A stretch of DNA of 64,000 nt, taken from the NCBI GenBank assembly GCA_947034885.2, contig OX344754.2, positions 10,299,001-10,363,000 of the forward strand. Direction: 5' to 3'. Positions 32,981-44,200 of this stretch are shown here, piece by piece. The first letter of the stretch is position 1. Every line of letters begins with the position of its first letter. The notes under the pieces were generated by a model. It did not search any database. It was given only the letters and a program-made list of their open reading frames with translations, and was not told the origin of the DNA. Source of the stretch: Thuidium tamariscinum. Lineage: Eukaryota > Streptophyta > Bryopsida > Hypnales > Thuidiaceae. The translations under genes and the position numbers were made by a program.

Positions 32981-35125
32981 ATTAAATATTGAGGTTCACA
33001 AGGCTTTGTCTTGGACTTATCTCACCAAGAACTGCAGTTACCTGCGTAGTTTTCAAGTGGTAGTAACGCGTGATTGATTGTGCAGTTGGAGAGGAAGAAT
33101 AGTTAGTGAGTGAATTGAGTGTGTTTCAAGGTGCAAATGTCAGCAGGGAATCATTAGAATGATTTAATTCATTTTTTGGTGAGTCATTCATGAAGAATCT
33201 GATTTTGCTTTTGGAGTCGCTATATTTGTAAGTTACTTATAAGAGAGAAAAGTGGGTTCTGAATTGTGGAGTCTTAATCTCTGTGATATTGAAGGTCGAC
33301 AGAGTCTGCAAGCGTGTCAACAACATTGAGAGTTGATGAGATTTTAGAGAACGACTTCTTGGAGAAGAGATCTCTGAAGTCCACTATTTTGATGGTAAGC
33401 TAGGTCAATGTTTAAGAAGCCACGCCAATCAGTTCGAACATAACAAAGAATGGAAGATGCTTTTCACCGCTCCTCATGAAGTCGGCCGGTGGCATTATCT
33501 TTATAGTTCTCCGTGTATGTGGCAGGGGAGTTAGCAAGCGAAGGAAATTTCTTGAAGTGGTCAGAGCTATTTTGAAGTCGAAATGATGGAAAGTAAGGTA
33601 ACTTCCCATTGCAACTGCAGGCTTGCGTTAACTTTTTGTGAATTCTCTACGACATGCTGAAGTCGTGCTTCTGTGGAAGTGTCTACTATGTCATTCAGGA
33701 TCTTGTTCTTGTGAGGCTGTAGTCTTTGAATGTAAAGCATTGTCAAATGACTGTCATGTAAGGGGGCAGAGGAAGTGAAGGCGTGAGTTAGAGTTGTCAC
33801 GCATGGAATGTTCTGTGAGGGTTAATGGAATTATTGAACACATTAAGATACCAATAGTTAGCCTTTGTTTGAACTCTAATTGCCATAATTGTTGATTTTC
33901 GTAGCAATGGCATAATGCGAGCTGTGTTTTTCATAGAGACGATGAAATCAAGTCGCAAGCATCTTGAAGAAGCTGAGCATTTAGTTTGTAATTGTATTAG
34001 GTTTGAAGATGATATATTGACAGTGAAGCTGCAGAGAATGTTTCTAGTGAGGGGAGGTTCATTTTAGAAGAGTGGTAACTCAGCAACGGAATCTGAAGGT
34101 GGCTGATGTTTCGAGCTCGGAGTCTTGCTCTAATTAGCTCACACTACTGAAGGTACAATTGAAGATTTGACTTCGAAGACGTTGGAGGAGCTTTATCGGA
34201 GTAGTCAACAATGCAGGGTGAACGAAACAGTTTTCGGGACTCTTATTCTTCATATGCTCTATGAAATCATCCCCTTTTTGAAAGAGAATTTGGTAGTTAA
34301 GGTAGGTACACCCAGAAGTGCCAATTTTTCATATTGTGTGTAGTTCCTGTTATTATGGTGTTCAGATTTTTACATAGTCTTGTTGGTGAGTGAAAGCATG
34401 TTCCAACACACCAAAGAACAATGGATTTGGATACGGTATGCAGAAGTTATTAACAGTCAAAGTGTATTTCTGAAAGCGCCATCTATAGTCTGGGTACATG
34501 ACTGATTTTGAAAATGTATACACGTTGTACACGGCGCTTTAAGGTTAGGTGCCATTTTGGATATACCTACCTTACATTCAAATAGAAAGGAAGAACTGCA
34601 TGACTGTAATGCATTTTGTGAAATAATTTTGGGCCACAGAGCTGAAGACTTTGAATGCATGTGCATGAGTAAAAAAATTTCTTATGGCATTCAAAGTGTT
34701 GAGATTTTTCCCTCCATCAGCAGAATTTTGGTGGGCCTAATACTTGTTGCATGAAGTCGTATTTGTGGTCCCCACAAACATTTGGGTCAGTCCAATGTCA
34801 GCAAAAGCTTCCAACACATGAAGACTCCGCTAGTAAATTCAGCCGAACTTCCGGGCAGTGCAAGCTGTTTCTGCAGGCCCTCTTGGGGGAGCCCAGATAT
34901 TTTTTGTATGTTTTTTTTTTCAATTAAAAAAAAGTTTATGTTATATCATCCGCATAGCCCTTGAAAGTCAGGTGCTGTTCACAAGCTACAAGGACCAATT
35001 CCCTGGTCAAACCTGACCTTTTAGCAGAATGCGCTTCCACATCACTGAATCTCCTCGTCTTCTGCAACTTTTAAGCAACTTCATACGGTTTTCAGTAATT
35101 TGATACTAAAACTATTGCTTCAAAA
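32981..35125. other. CACTA right untranslated and subterminal region
   Basis: No gene is supported across about 2.1 kb. It lies between the TNP2 stop and the right terminal repeat, as expected for a 3' untranslated and subterminal region. Confidence 0.5.
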
Positions 35126-35148
35126 ACACCGTCCCCCTTGTAGTGAAT
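35126..35148. repeat. CACTA right end: terminal inverted repeat plus AAT duplication
   Basis: CACCGTCCCCCTTGTAGTG ends at 35145, followed by AAT. The sequence after it (AATGCTTTGAGGAAGCAC) resumes the LRR gene. Confidence 0.92.
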
Positions 35149-35430
35149 GCTTTGAGGAAGCACTTTCAAAGATGTACATCCTCCAAGATCTAGCTCTTCA
35201 AGAGCCTCTAGTTCTCCAATGCTCTTTGGAAGCTCACTCAAGGATTGACACCCCCATAGATCCAACTTTGTAAGACATTTCAAGCCTCCAATGTTTTGAG
35301 GAAGCACTTTCAAAGATGTACATCCTCCAAGATGTAGCTCTTGAAAAGCCTCTAGTTCTCCAATGCTCTTTGGAAGCTCACTCAAGGATTGACACCCCCA
35401 TAGAGCCAACTTTGTAAGACATTTCAACAT
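35146..35430 (-). pseudogene. LRR gene fragment, upstream half
   Basis: Minus-strand LRRs (LTKLALWGCQSLSELPKSIGELEAFQELHLGGCTSLKVLPQNIGG type) run from 35430 down to the CACTA border. There SIG is cut after SI and continues as GG at 1926. Upstream of 35430 the homology stops without an NB-ARC domain. The repeats are almost identical in DNA to those of the NLR at 47528-50713, which implies recent common origin or conversion. Confidence 0.85.
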
Positions 35431-35865
35431 TAGAAGAGAGTTGGACCCTCAAAATGGCTGTGAGAATTCTTACTATTTTAGTCACTATTATAAGTTGCCC
35501 GTTCCTAAAAATAATCTGTCCACATAAGCATTGAGGCCAGAGACTGGATTCTGAGTGGCCTATGATTGGTCCGTGGCGTGTGTCCTATAACTGGCCATTA
35601 TGATGAATATGGAGGTTTCTCTTTCTTGTGTCCTTGTGATCACTGAAATCTTGACACGTTGATGGTTATTATAGGCGCATCTGTACATCTTCTTTAAAAT
35701 CAAGTTCCCCCCAGTTTTTAAAATTGTTCCCTTCCAAGTAATCAAACATCTGTTTTGGAGCTTTCAGATCCCTCGCGCCTCTTTTGAATTAGCTTTGATG
35801 AAGCAAGCCTGCTCTTTTAAGATGTTTGTATTAAGTTGTCAATAGTTCTTCTCTTTGATGTTAGA
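35431..35865. other. Intergenic, no feature seen
   Basis: Unique sequence between the LRR fragment and the next gene. It could hold the promoter of the 35866 gene. I see no specific motif. Confidence 0.4.
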
Positions 35866-37574
35866 ATGAGGCCCCGATCCAGTATTCAAGCTGTGATTTT
35901 TTACATCAAGGGTGAAGCAGGGGAATGGGTTCCAATACAATTTGAGATAAATTCTTGGGTTATTCTTGCGCCTGGAAGAAGAGGAGGGCACATACGGGAT
36001 GCAATCAGGCATGGAGGCAATTCAATTGAGGGTGCTTATAAGGCCAAAATATTATAGTTTCGCTTCAATTCTAATTCGAATGTTGTCTCTGAAGATAAAG
36101 TCCAACATGCCTACATGTACAAGCAACTTGAGTTGGATCTGCAAGCTCCACTGCCAATGGAAGGTGCAAACTGTAAGTTCAATCTTCTATTAACTATGAA
36201 AGTTTTAGACTTTAGAGTTTTATAGTAATTAAGAAGTCCATAATGCTACCAACTGATATACAGCTACTGCAGTATATGTCAAAGTGCATTGTTCATCTTA
36301 ATTTGACTGTATCGCCATTTCATCAATGTTAGTATTTCTTCATCACTTCTTCTAGGCTTTTACTTTCTTGATTGAAAGAAAGTATATGATTGTTCAATCT
36401 GTCTAAAGTGTGCATATGATTTTAAGAGAGGAGTGTTCAATAAGATTTATATGTGATAGCATTTTATATTTGGAAAATTTGCAGACCCTGTTGGGATTAG
36501 TAATTTGAAGCTTTGGCAAATTGCATTCTAACTTTAATGTTGAAAATAATTTATTAACTCATTTATTGATATTTTGAATAGATTTATATCTTTCGGAGTA
36601 TGTTGATTGGGTTGATGCAAAAAGCTTGCTGGGAGCAATCATGGTAGTTCATGCAGACGTAGGCGAACCTTATCGAGGAGGCCGTAGCCATAGAGAACTC
36701 CTACGTGATAGTTTATTCTTTTACAACGCGTTCTACTATCCTAGAATAAGTAACCAAGCTCATGGCCGTCTTGAGCCTATTCCATTACCAAACTTTAACG
36801 ATTCATTGTGGCTGCTCCCCAATATGGCAACCACTGAGTCGTTTAGAGCTAAGTTGCGGTTAGATTTCATATCATCAATGAAACCCACAACAGGCAGTCA
36901 ACAAACGCACTTACAGTGGTTTATGCCTATAACGGTAATGGTTGATCTTTTTGCGTGTGCTGAGAATATTCGTCAAACTAGTATTTTTTTTGTTTTCAAA
37001 AGCGTCACTCAAAAATTAATGCCATCCCTAATGGACGCCAGTTGGGATAGTAAAATCACTACAGGGGCTGATATTATTAAATGTGAAGTAGATTGGACTT
37101 CAATTGCTTTCAATTTCCACATCGACAGGTCGATGTTGTATACAAATTTCCAGTTCAATCGTCAACGTCTCCAACCTAACAATCAATGGCAATATATAGA
37201 TCAAACTGGTCCTATTGATATTATATTTATCACATGTGAATATGGAGATGGGCAAATTGATATTGAAGTAAGGAGAAACTGGTAACTATCAAATGTGCGC
37301 CAAGAGATAATTATCACGTTGGGCTTAGACTACCCAACAGATTTTCATATGTGGATTGTTCAAGATGGCCAAGCACCCACAAAGGTATGAACTTCATTTT
37401 GTGTATTGCCAAATTCTAGTTCTAGTAAGTTGCCTCTGTAACTTCATTTTGTCTATTGCCAAACAACTTCTTAATGGTGAGTTCCATGTGGTACAGGTGA
37501 ATCAACGTAACGAAAGAAACTTCACTGCTACTGATGTCCTACTACCGAAATGGATTCGAATCTTCTCAAGTTAA
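35866..37574 (+). pseudogene. Unrecognised three-exon gene with two in-frame stops
   Basis: I do not recognise the family. Exons 35866-36172, 36582-37384 and 37497-37574 have GT-AG borders and matching phases, and give a product of about 395 residues. Features include GEAGEWVPIQFEINSWVILAPGRRGGH near the N-terminus, a central GEPYRGGRSHRELLRDSLFFYNAFYYP, an aromatic, beta-rich C-terminal half, and KWIRIFSS at the end. There is no signal peptide or clear membrane segment. TAG at 36055-36057 (likely from CAG) and TAA at 37283-37285 interrupt the frame, yet coding character continues through both. It may be a decaying host gene or a capture from elsewhere. Confidence 0.5.
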
Positions 37575-38857
37575 TTGACGTGGAGTACTTAAGACCCTCA
37601 ACTTGTCAACTTACAGGAGGCTTAAGGGTCTCCTGTAGAACTACAAGTTCATCAAAGGTTGGAGTTGCTGAGTCTTGGGTATTTTGATTTGGTCACCTGG
37701 AATTTTATGTTTGCTGATCAATAATGCTATTCAAGCTGTAAAATCAAGTTATATATTCAATACTATCTTAACTACCAGATTCGATAACAGCTATCAAGTA
37801 CCGAAAACGGCACCACCAAGCAAGAAGCCAAAATCAGCTTCACAACAGGATCAAATCAGGATTAGATATGGATGTGATCACAATAGATTGACTGTTATCC
37901 TATGATGCCTAAGTATCTCCCTTGAAGTTAGACATGATAGTATTTTGAAACATTTTTATAGAAATAGTGGACCCAGTTCGATGGAGTTCAGTGAATCTAG
38001 TATACATCATCTCAATTCACTTATTTGTTTCAAGTATTGTGTGGAAAGTTGAAATCAAGTCACGATGCATTTCCTTGTTTAAGCTAAGAATTCATGAAAC
38101 CTAATATGATCATCATATATGTCACGTGTGAATTTAATATTTGCATGTAAATTAATACAAAATTGTTTTTTAATTTAATTAGACTTAAATTTGTACATGA
38201 TTATGCAATTTATGCGTAGGGATCTCCGAAGGGGTTGTAGGTTTCTTGGCTTCCACCGCCTCTTTTGCTTCAATTCCACTTCCACGCTAATTGTTGAACT
38301 CATCTGTAATATCTGGAATCAATGCATAGACTAGCAAAATTGTTGATTTGTAGGCTCGTACAGATACAGGTTTGTATTGAAGCATGTGAAAGAGCAATTT
38401 TGATAGGAATCGAGAGATTGTTAAAACTGAAGGAACTCTGTATGCAGGAACTCGTTTTCAACCTGCGCTCCGTCGCTACTTCTGCAGTGAGCTTCGATCA
38501 GTGATTCAATCGTTGTGAAGACCTGAACAAGATTGAGACCAATGCTATAAACACTAAATTATCCAAACAATCGCAGAGCGAGAGCGGAGCAAAACACTGG
38601 AATTGAAGCAAAGGACTGTAATCATTATAGTAATTGATGAAGCCATGAAGGGCTGGCAACTCGGATCAACACGCACGGTTGAGTCTTCCTCGAAGTCTGG
38701 AAATATGCACTAATCGATCATATGGGATCATATTGCGAACTTGCAAATTGCTTCAATCCAATTGCCTCAGTGAGTCAAGTATGACATGCTTTCATACCAA
38801 CAAGTGTGATTATATGAAATAATCACTAGATACTTCAACCTCTCATGCCAAATCAAA
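37575..38857. other. Intergenic with a diverged repeat copy
   Basis: No convincing gene. A short frame at 37675-37905 is unsupported. At about 38570-38700 a segment (GGACTGTAATCATTATAG, AGGGCTGGCAACTCGG, CGGTTGAGTCTTCCTCGAAG) is a diverged copy of the repeat family found at 54900-55100 and 56300-56420. Confidence 0.5.
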
Positions 38858-38861
38858 GTAT

Positions 38862-39949
38862 GGGTGATTGCATGAAACACTTGTACTGCTGTGTTGCATC
38901 ATGTTTTGTGGTGACTAGTTTTTTAGCCATAACTTTTGTTTTTTAGCTCCAAATGATTCAAATTTTTTTAAATGGGTACTCATAACTATTATACATTATT
39001 CAAAAATTTTGAGGATTTAAAAAAAATATTTTACTATTTTTAAATAGCCCTCGATTTTTTGTCACACATTCCAATTTAGGGGTTTTTAGTACTATTTAGA
39101 ACCCCAAAAAATGAATTTTGAGCTGAAATTTTGAGAGGATGTTTTCTTAGTAGAATTATAGCTTATCGCAAAAGGAATTTCAAAAATAGTCATTTTCATG
39201 TGGTGTAGAAGTCTACAAAGAGACCTTTTTTCTACTTGCTTTTTGAAACGTGTAAAACATTTTTTTGGTGATTTTCTTGGTTAAGCCTTATCACCAAAAA
39301 GTCTTCTCAAATGGACTATTTTAATTTTAATTTTTAATTTTAATTTTAATTTTTTATTAATTAAAACATTGAAGTATGTATTTTCTTCACCGGAATTCTA
39401 TGTGTTCTATGTCCAAAATTCTAGTGAAGAAAAATACAACTTCAACATTTTAATTTGTAAAAAATAGAAAAAATAAATTTAATGAAATCTAAAAATTGGC
39501 CATTTGAGAAGACTTTTTGGTGATAAGTCTTGACCAAGAAAATCACCAAAAGAATGTTTTATATGTTTCAAAAAGCAAGTAGAAAGAAGGTCTCTTTGTG
39601 GACTTCTACACATCAAAAAATGACTATCTTTAAAATTCCTTTGGAGATAAGCTATAAGTCTACTAATAGAATATCCACTCAAATATTCAGTTCAAAATTC
39701 GGTTTTCTGGGTTCTAAATAGTACTAAAAACCCCACAATGTCAAAGTGTGACAAATTAACAAAATTGAATTTTAAATATCAAATGATTTTTTTAAATTTG
39801 TAAGAAATAAGGATAATAATTTGAGTCAAGATATCTAGGAAGTTTTTTTTATTTTGGGCACTTAGTTTTTTATTCAAAAGTTAGAGCCATCTTAAAGCGG
39901 TCAACCCAAAAAACGCAACAAATAGTACAGATGTTTCGTGCATTCACCC
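38862..39949. mobile_element. M1 element, copy a (GGGTG ends, TSD GTAT)
   Basis: It starts GGGTGATTGCATGAAACAC and ends with the reverse complement of GGGTGAATGCACGAAACA. GTAT flanks it at 38858-38861 and 39950-39953. The 1088 bp form an almost full-length foldback: sequence near 39260-39300 pairs with sequence near 39495-39560, and so on outward. Small open frames on both strands are chance. Confidence 0.9.
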
Positions 39950-40005
39950 GTATCAAATTCTTCTTCTCATGCAGTATTGACCACTTGATATCTAAATTTT
40001 GTAAG

Positions 40006-40739
40006 GGGTGAATGCAAGAAACACCTGTACTATTTGTTGCGTTTTACTACAATACTCATGACTTTTTTTGGAGTACTTTAAAATTAGAAAATCAATTTGA
40101 AAAAAATTTGAAAAATATGAAAAACATATAGACTTCTAAGATGAAGGTTTTCACTAAAGGAAATTGATAGAAAAATTCTCTAAGTAGGAGAATTTAAAAA
40201 GCACCAAACCTCAAGAAAATACATGCCTTCATGTTTTAATTCGGGAAAAATAGTAAAAATAAGTAAATACAAAAAATAAAAAGTGTCCATTTGCAACAAT
40301 TCTATGGAGATGGTCATTCACCAAAAAAAACATCAAAATAATATTTTATATGTTTCAAAATTCAAGCAGAAAGAATCTCACTTTGTAGACTTCCACACCA
40401 CATAAAAATAACTTTTTTCAAAATCCCTCATGTGTAGAGATGTAAATCTACTAGAAGACCATCTCATCAAAATTTCATCTCAAAACCATTAAAAAAAAGG
40501 TACTCCTTAGTACTAAAAACCTCCAAATTCTCATTTGTGACATTTAATCATTAGTACTATTTTAGTATTAAAATATTTTTGAAAATTATGAAAAAGTTAT
40601 GTAAGGTGTATGATAGACATGAGTACCTTCTATAGAAATCTTGAGTCATTTAGAGAAAAAGTGCAAAAATTATGGCCAAAAAACAGATCAGCACTTAGCT
40701 TGTGACGAAAAATAGTACAAGTGTTTCTTGCATTCACCC
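40006..40739. mobile_element. M1 element, copy c (TSD TAAG)
   Basis: Ends are GGGTGAATGCAAGAAACACC and the reverse complement GGGTGAATGCAAGAAACACT. TAAG flanks it at 40002-40005 and 40740-40743. It is 734 bp, noncoding, and closer to copy d than to copies a and b. Confidence 0.9.
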
Positions 40740-41276
40740 TAAGCGCTACACGGCTCTTTTTATTGCAAGTCTTCTGAACAATAAGGCTCGAGGAATTGCA
40801 TAAATGCTTTGAATGGCTCTTTCACGATAACTTGAACATGCAACTATGCTATATAACCATGCAGTTTATGAAGTATCCTAACGCCAAGTTTTGAACCTTT
40901 TTCTGCTCCAAATCTACAATAATCGGATCATAATTTTAAAATAGAAACAAATGACTTGCGTTCATAAATGAATGGAGACTAAAAAGATGGCAAAAGTCTC
41001 TGCAAGAAAGAGGCTATTGATCAATCATTTGCAATCAGAAACTTGGATCGACTTCATACCTAGTTTTTGAATTCCGAAGTTGCTTCATATTCCTCAAAGG
41101 GTGCAGTTCCTTGGTATTCATCACAATTCGTCGCAACTTGGTCTGTCACTGCTAGATCTTCATTCAGATTTTCACAATTTGGAATCCAACGTGATCCCTA
41201 ACGAGTACAAGTTTCTCGCCATGTTGCATGATGGGCTGCAGCACTAGAAGATATTGATCGCTTACGCCTAGCTTGT

Positions 41277-44200
41277 ATAGCAGCATCACCAATTAAGTCA
41301 AGAAACTCCTCAATGTCATGTAAGCTTTTATTTTGAAACGATGTTGGATTATGCGATCCCAATGTTCATAAACCTGTAGTAATGGATTCTTTCGCAATTT
41401 GCCTCCTGCATGTTGAGTATGGCGGTGATAGGCTACTTTTGCTGTATGGAGAGATTTTTCCATGCCTTGGCATGACCACACCACTAGTGATCCATATTCA
41501 TTGATGAACCAACATGCGTGTCGGACTATAACATGCTGTTACATTTCAAATACAAGTTGTCAAATTCATGAAAAATTGAATAATAATTTGACAAACCAAA
41601 ACATGTTTGATATCAGAGTTTTATTGAGCCTTATCACATGAATTCAAAAATTCTCTTGGTTGGTGAGGATTGGTTTTATACATTGATTTGGTAGGGTTGA
41701 AATCGATTATAATGAAGGAAGCTACGAAATAATTTGTACACCTCAGTATCTTGAAATCGCAATTCATCACTTCTATCTTTGCTAGGAGGCAGGTTAGGAA
41801 ACATACCATGTGCTGAGTCACATGATGTTCACCAAAACACTACACAAATAATCTTCCCCAAGATTCTGCCTTATCTTTGAAGTTGTGCACTTCATTGTTA
41901 TTGAGAGTTAGCTTTGTGAAGTACTATCTTAAGTCATCCAATCCAGCCCACATGTCCATTTGGAACCTCTTAGTAGTTCCTCCATCTTGGAAGTTACGTA
42001 ATGAATTCACGATGTCTTTCCAAAGTTTGTTGGATCCTCCAGGCAAGGGACTTGTTTTGAATATTTTTGAGCAACTAGCTCCACTGAGCGAAGGCTTGTT
42101 AGACACGTTGTTTGATTTTCCAGACAAATCATTGTCTTTGAAAATTATTATGTTCCCGCCATGTGCCCCTGTTGAAGATAATATTGCTTGCATTTCATCT
42201 ACTGCTTGTTTCTGTTGGATCTTATCCCGAATGGTCCAAATATACATGAAGTGGAGGTGAAGTATCTTTTCCACTATACGGTTCAAAGTATGAAGTGTAT
42301 ATATATGAACTCTGTCCATTGGGATTTTTAGAATGGACTTCCATCTACCTCGACCTCGTGCACCTAGAACTGGTTTCGCATGGATGCAGTTGGAGAAAAG
42401 GTCGCCACTCCACGAACTACTACGCTTGCTCATTGTTAGCATTGCTTGGGCAGTAGTAGTTATAACCGGTTTAGTTCGTTCTTGCATACAATAAATGCAT
42501 GTATGCAATGTATTTGCTCCATGCTTTAGACCATACATAACCTTAATGGTCTTCATATTTGCCGCTAAGTGCTACTGTACTTTGAATTCACCGATATTCG
42601 GTACTTTCAATAGTTGTCCATCCTCCTGGGCAGATATCAAGTTAGGAATTGTTGATTTGGCAAACACCTAGGACAATACCTCGTAAGATTCTTTAGGCAC
42701 TTGGAAGCTTGCTACTGGCCAGATCTCACGTTCAGACTGCACTAAAAAATAGCGAGGACTATTTTTTGGAATATCGAGGTCCAGTGCTCGATTCATAATG
42801 GTGATGGACACACATTCTAACTTTTGTCCATGAACTATTTTTGCCTCATCCAATTTAAGAACAAAGATCAAAGGGTCACCTTGTAATTCTGAAAAAAACA
42901 CCAGTTGACATTGACCAAATTAGATATAGTCTCAAGTATTTATACATGTTTCTCTCAAAATAATTGAACAAAACTAATTGATTGTCTTTCAAAACTCATG
43001 CCCCAACTACAGGTTGATGAATATAGACATTTTGAGTTGGTGAGTCACTCAATCAATAGGAAAGTTCAACAAACAGACAAGTAGATTGAGACACCTAAAG
43101 CTATATCTGACCTCTTTAAAACAACTGATTGAAGAAGTTTCAAACAAGAGCTACTAAGAAGAAGTTCTAGAGAATTTTATTCTCAAATTTCTCAATGTCA
43201 ATGTAATTCATCGAGCTCCCCAACTAACCAGCAAGTGACCAACTTCCCAGCTAACCAAACAAACAACCTTCATAAATGCTATAAGATTAGATAAAATTTT
43301 GACATTATTAGAACCATATAATAATATAATCAAAATCAAAAGGCTCAAAGCCAATCAATGCCCTAAATTTGGCATTCTCAAGTCTCAACCTACTAAGGAT
43401 TCCTACTTTTAATTTTTCAGCTTTTAAAAAGAATCTCCAACTAGTGAGCTCACCGAGAGATGGAAAGAAGCTTTCGATAGCTTCTAGAATCTCTCAAAAG
43501 TTTAAAATGAGAATGAAAATTTCAATTCTGCAATGAAGTCAATGAAGGTTACGGTACATTCATGCATGCAAATCAAGTTGAGGGTGATTGCATGAAACAC
43601 TTGTACTGCTGTGTTGCATCATGTTTTGTGGTGACTAGTTTTTTAGCCATAACTTTTGTTTTTTAGCTCCAAATGATTCAAATTTTTTTAAATGGGTACT
43701 CATAACTATTATACATTATTCAAAAATTTTGAGGATTTAAAAAAAATATTTTACTATTTTTAAATAGCCCTCGATTTTTTGTCACACATTCCAATTTAGG
43801 GGTTTTTAGTACTATTTAGAACCCCAAAAAATGAATTTTGAGCTGAAATTTTGAGAGGATGTTTTCTTAGTAGAATTATAGCTTATCGCAAAAGGAATTT
43901 CAAAAATAGTCATTTTCATGTGGTGTAGAAGTCTACAAAGAGACCTTTTTTCTACTTGCTTTTTGAAACGTGTAAAACATTTTTTTGGTGATTTTCTTGG
44001 TTAAGCCTTATCACCAAAAAGTCTTCTCAAATGGACTATTTTAATTTTAATTTTTAATTTTAATTTTAATTTTTTATTAATTAAAACATTGAAGTATGTA
44101 TTTTCTTCACCGGAATTCTATGTGTTCTATGTCCAAAATTCTAGTGAAGAAAAATACAACTTCAACATTTTAATTTGTAAAAAATAGAAAAAATAAATTT

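Larger units (their letters stand above)
1927..35145 (+). mobile_element. CACTA (En/Spm-type) transposon, 33.2 kb with nested insertions
   Basis: The element begins CACTACAAGAAGGAGGGGTG and ends with a sequence whose reverse complement is CACTACAAGGGGGACGGTG. The flanking trinucleotide AAT (1924-1926 and 35146-35148) is the 3-bp duplication typical of CACTA elements. Removing the element and one AAT restores an LRR reading frame, which fixes both borders. It holds a divergent pair of genes, a TNPA-like gene on the minus strand and TNP2 on the plus strand, so it once had the full coding set of an autonomous element. Without the 21.3-kb insertion at 11070 it is about 11.9 kb. TNP2 carries a frameshift and a stop, and TNPA a stop, so it can no longer move by itself. 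Confidence 0.93.

Noticed and set aside
39479-39721. Small open frames in M1, repeated at 44199-44441
   Set aside because: They are identical only because the whole element is duplicated. They overlap on both strands of a hairpin and have no coding features.
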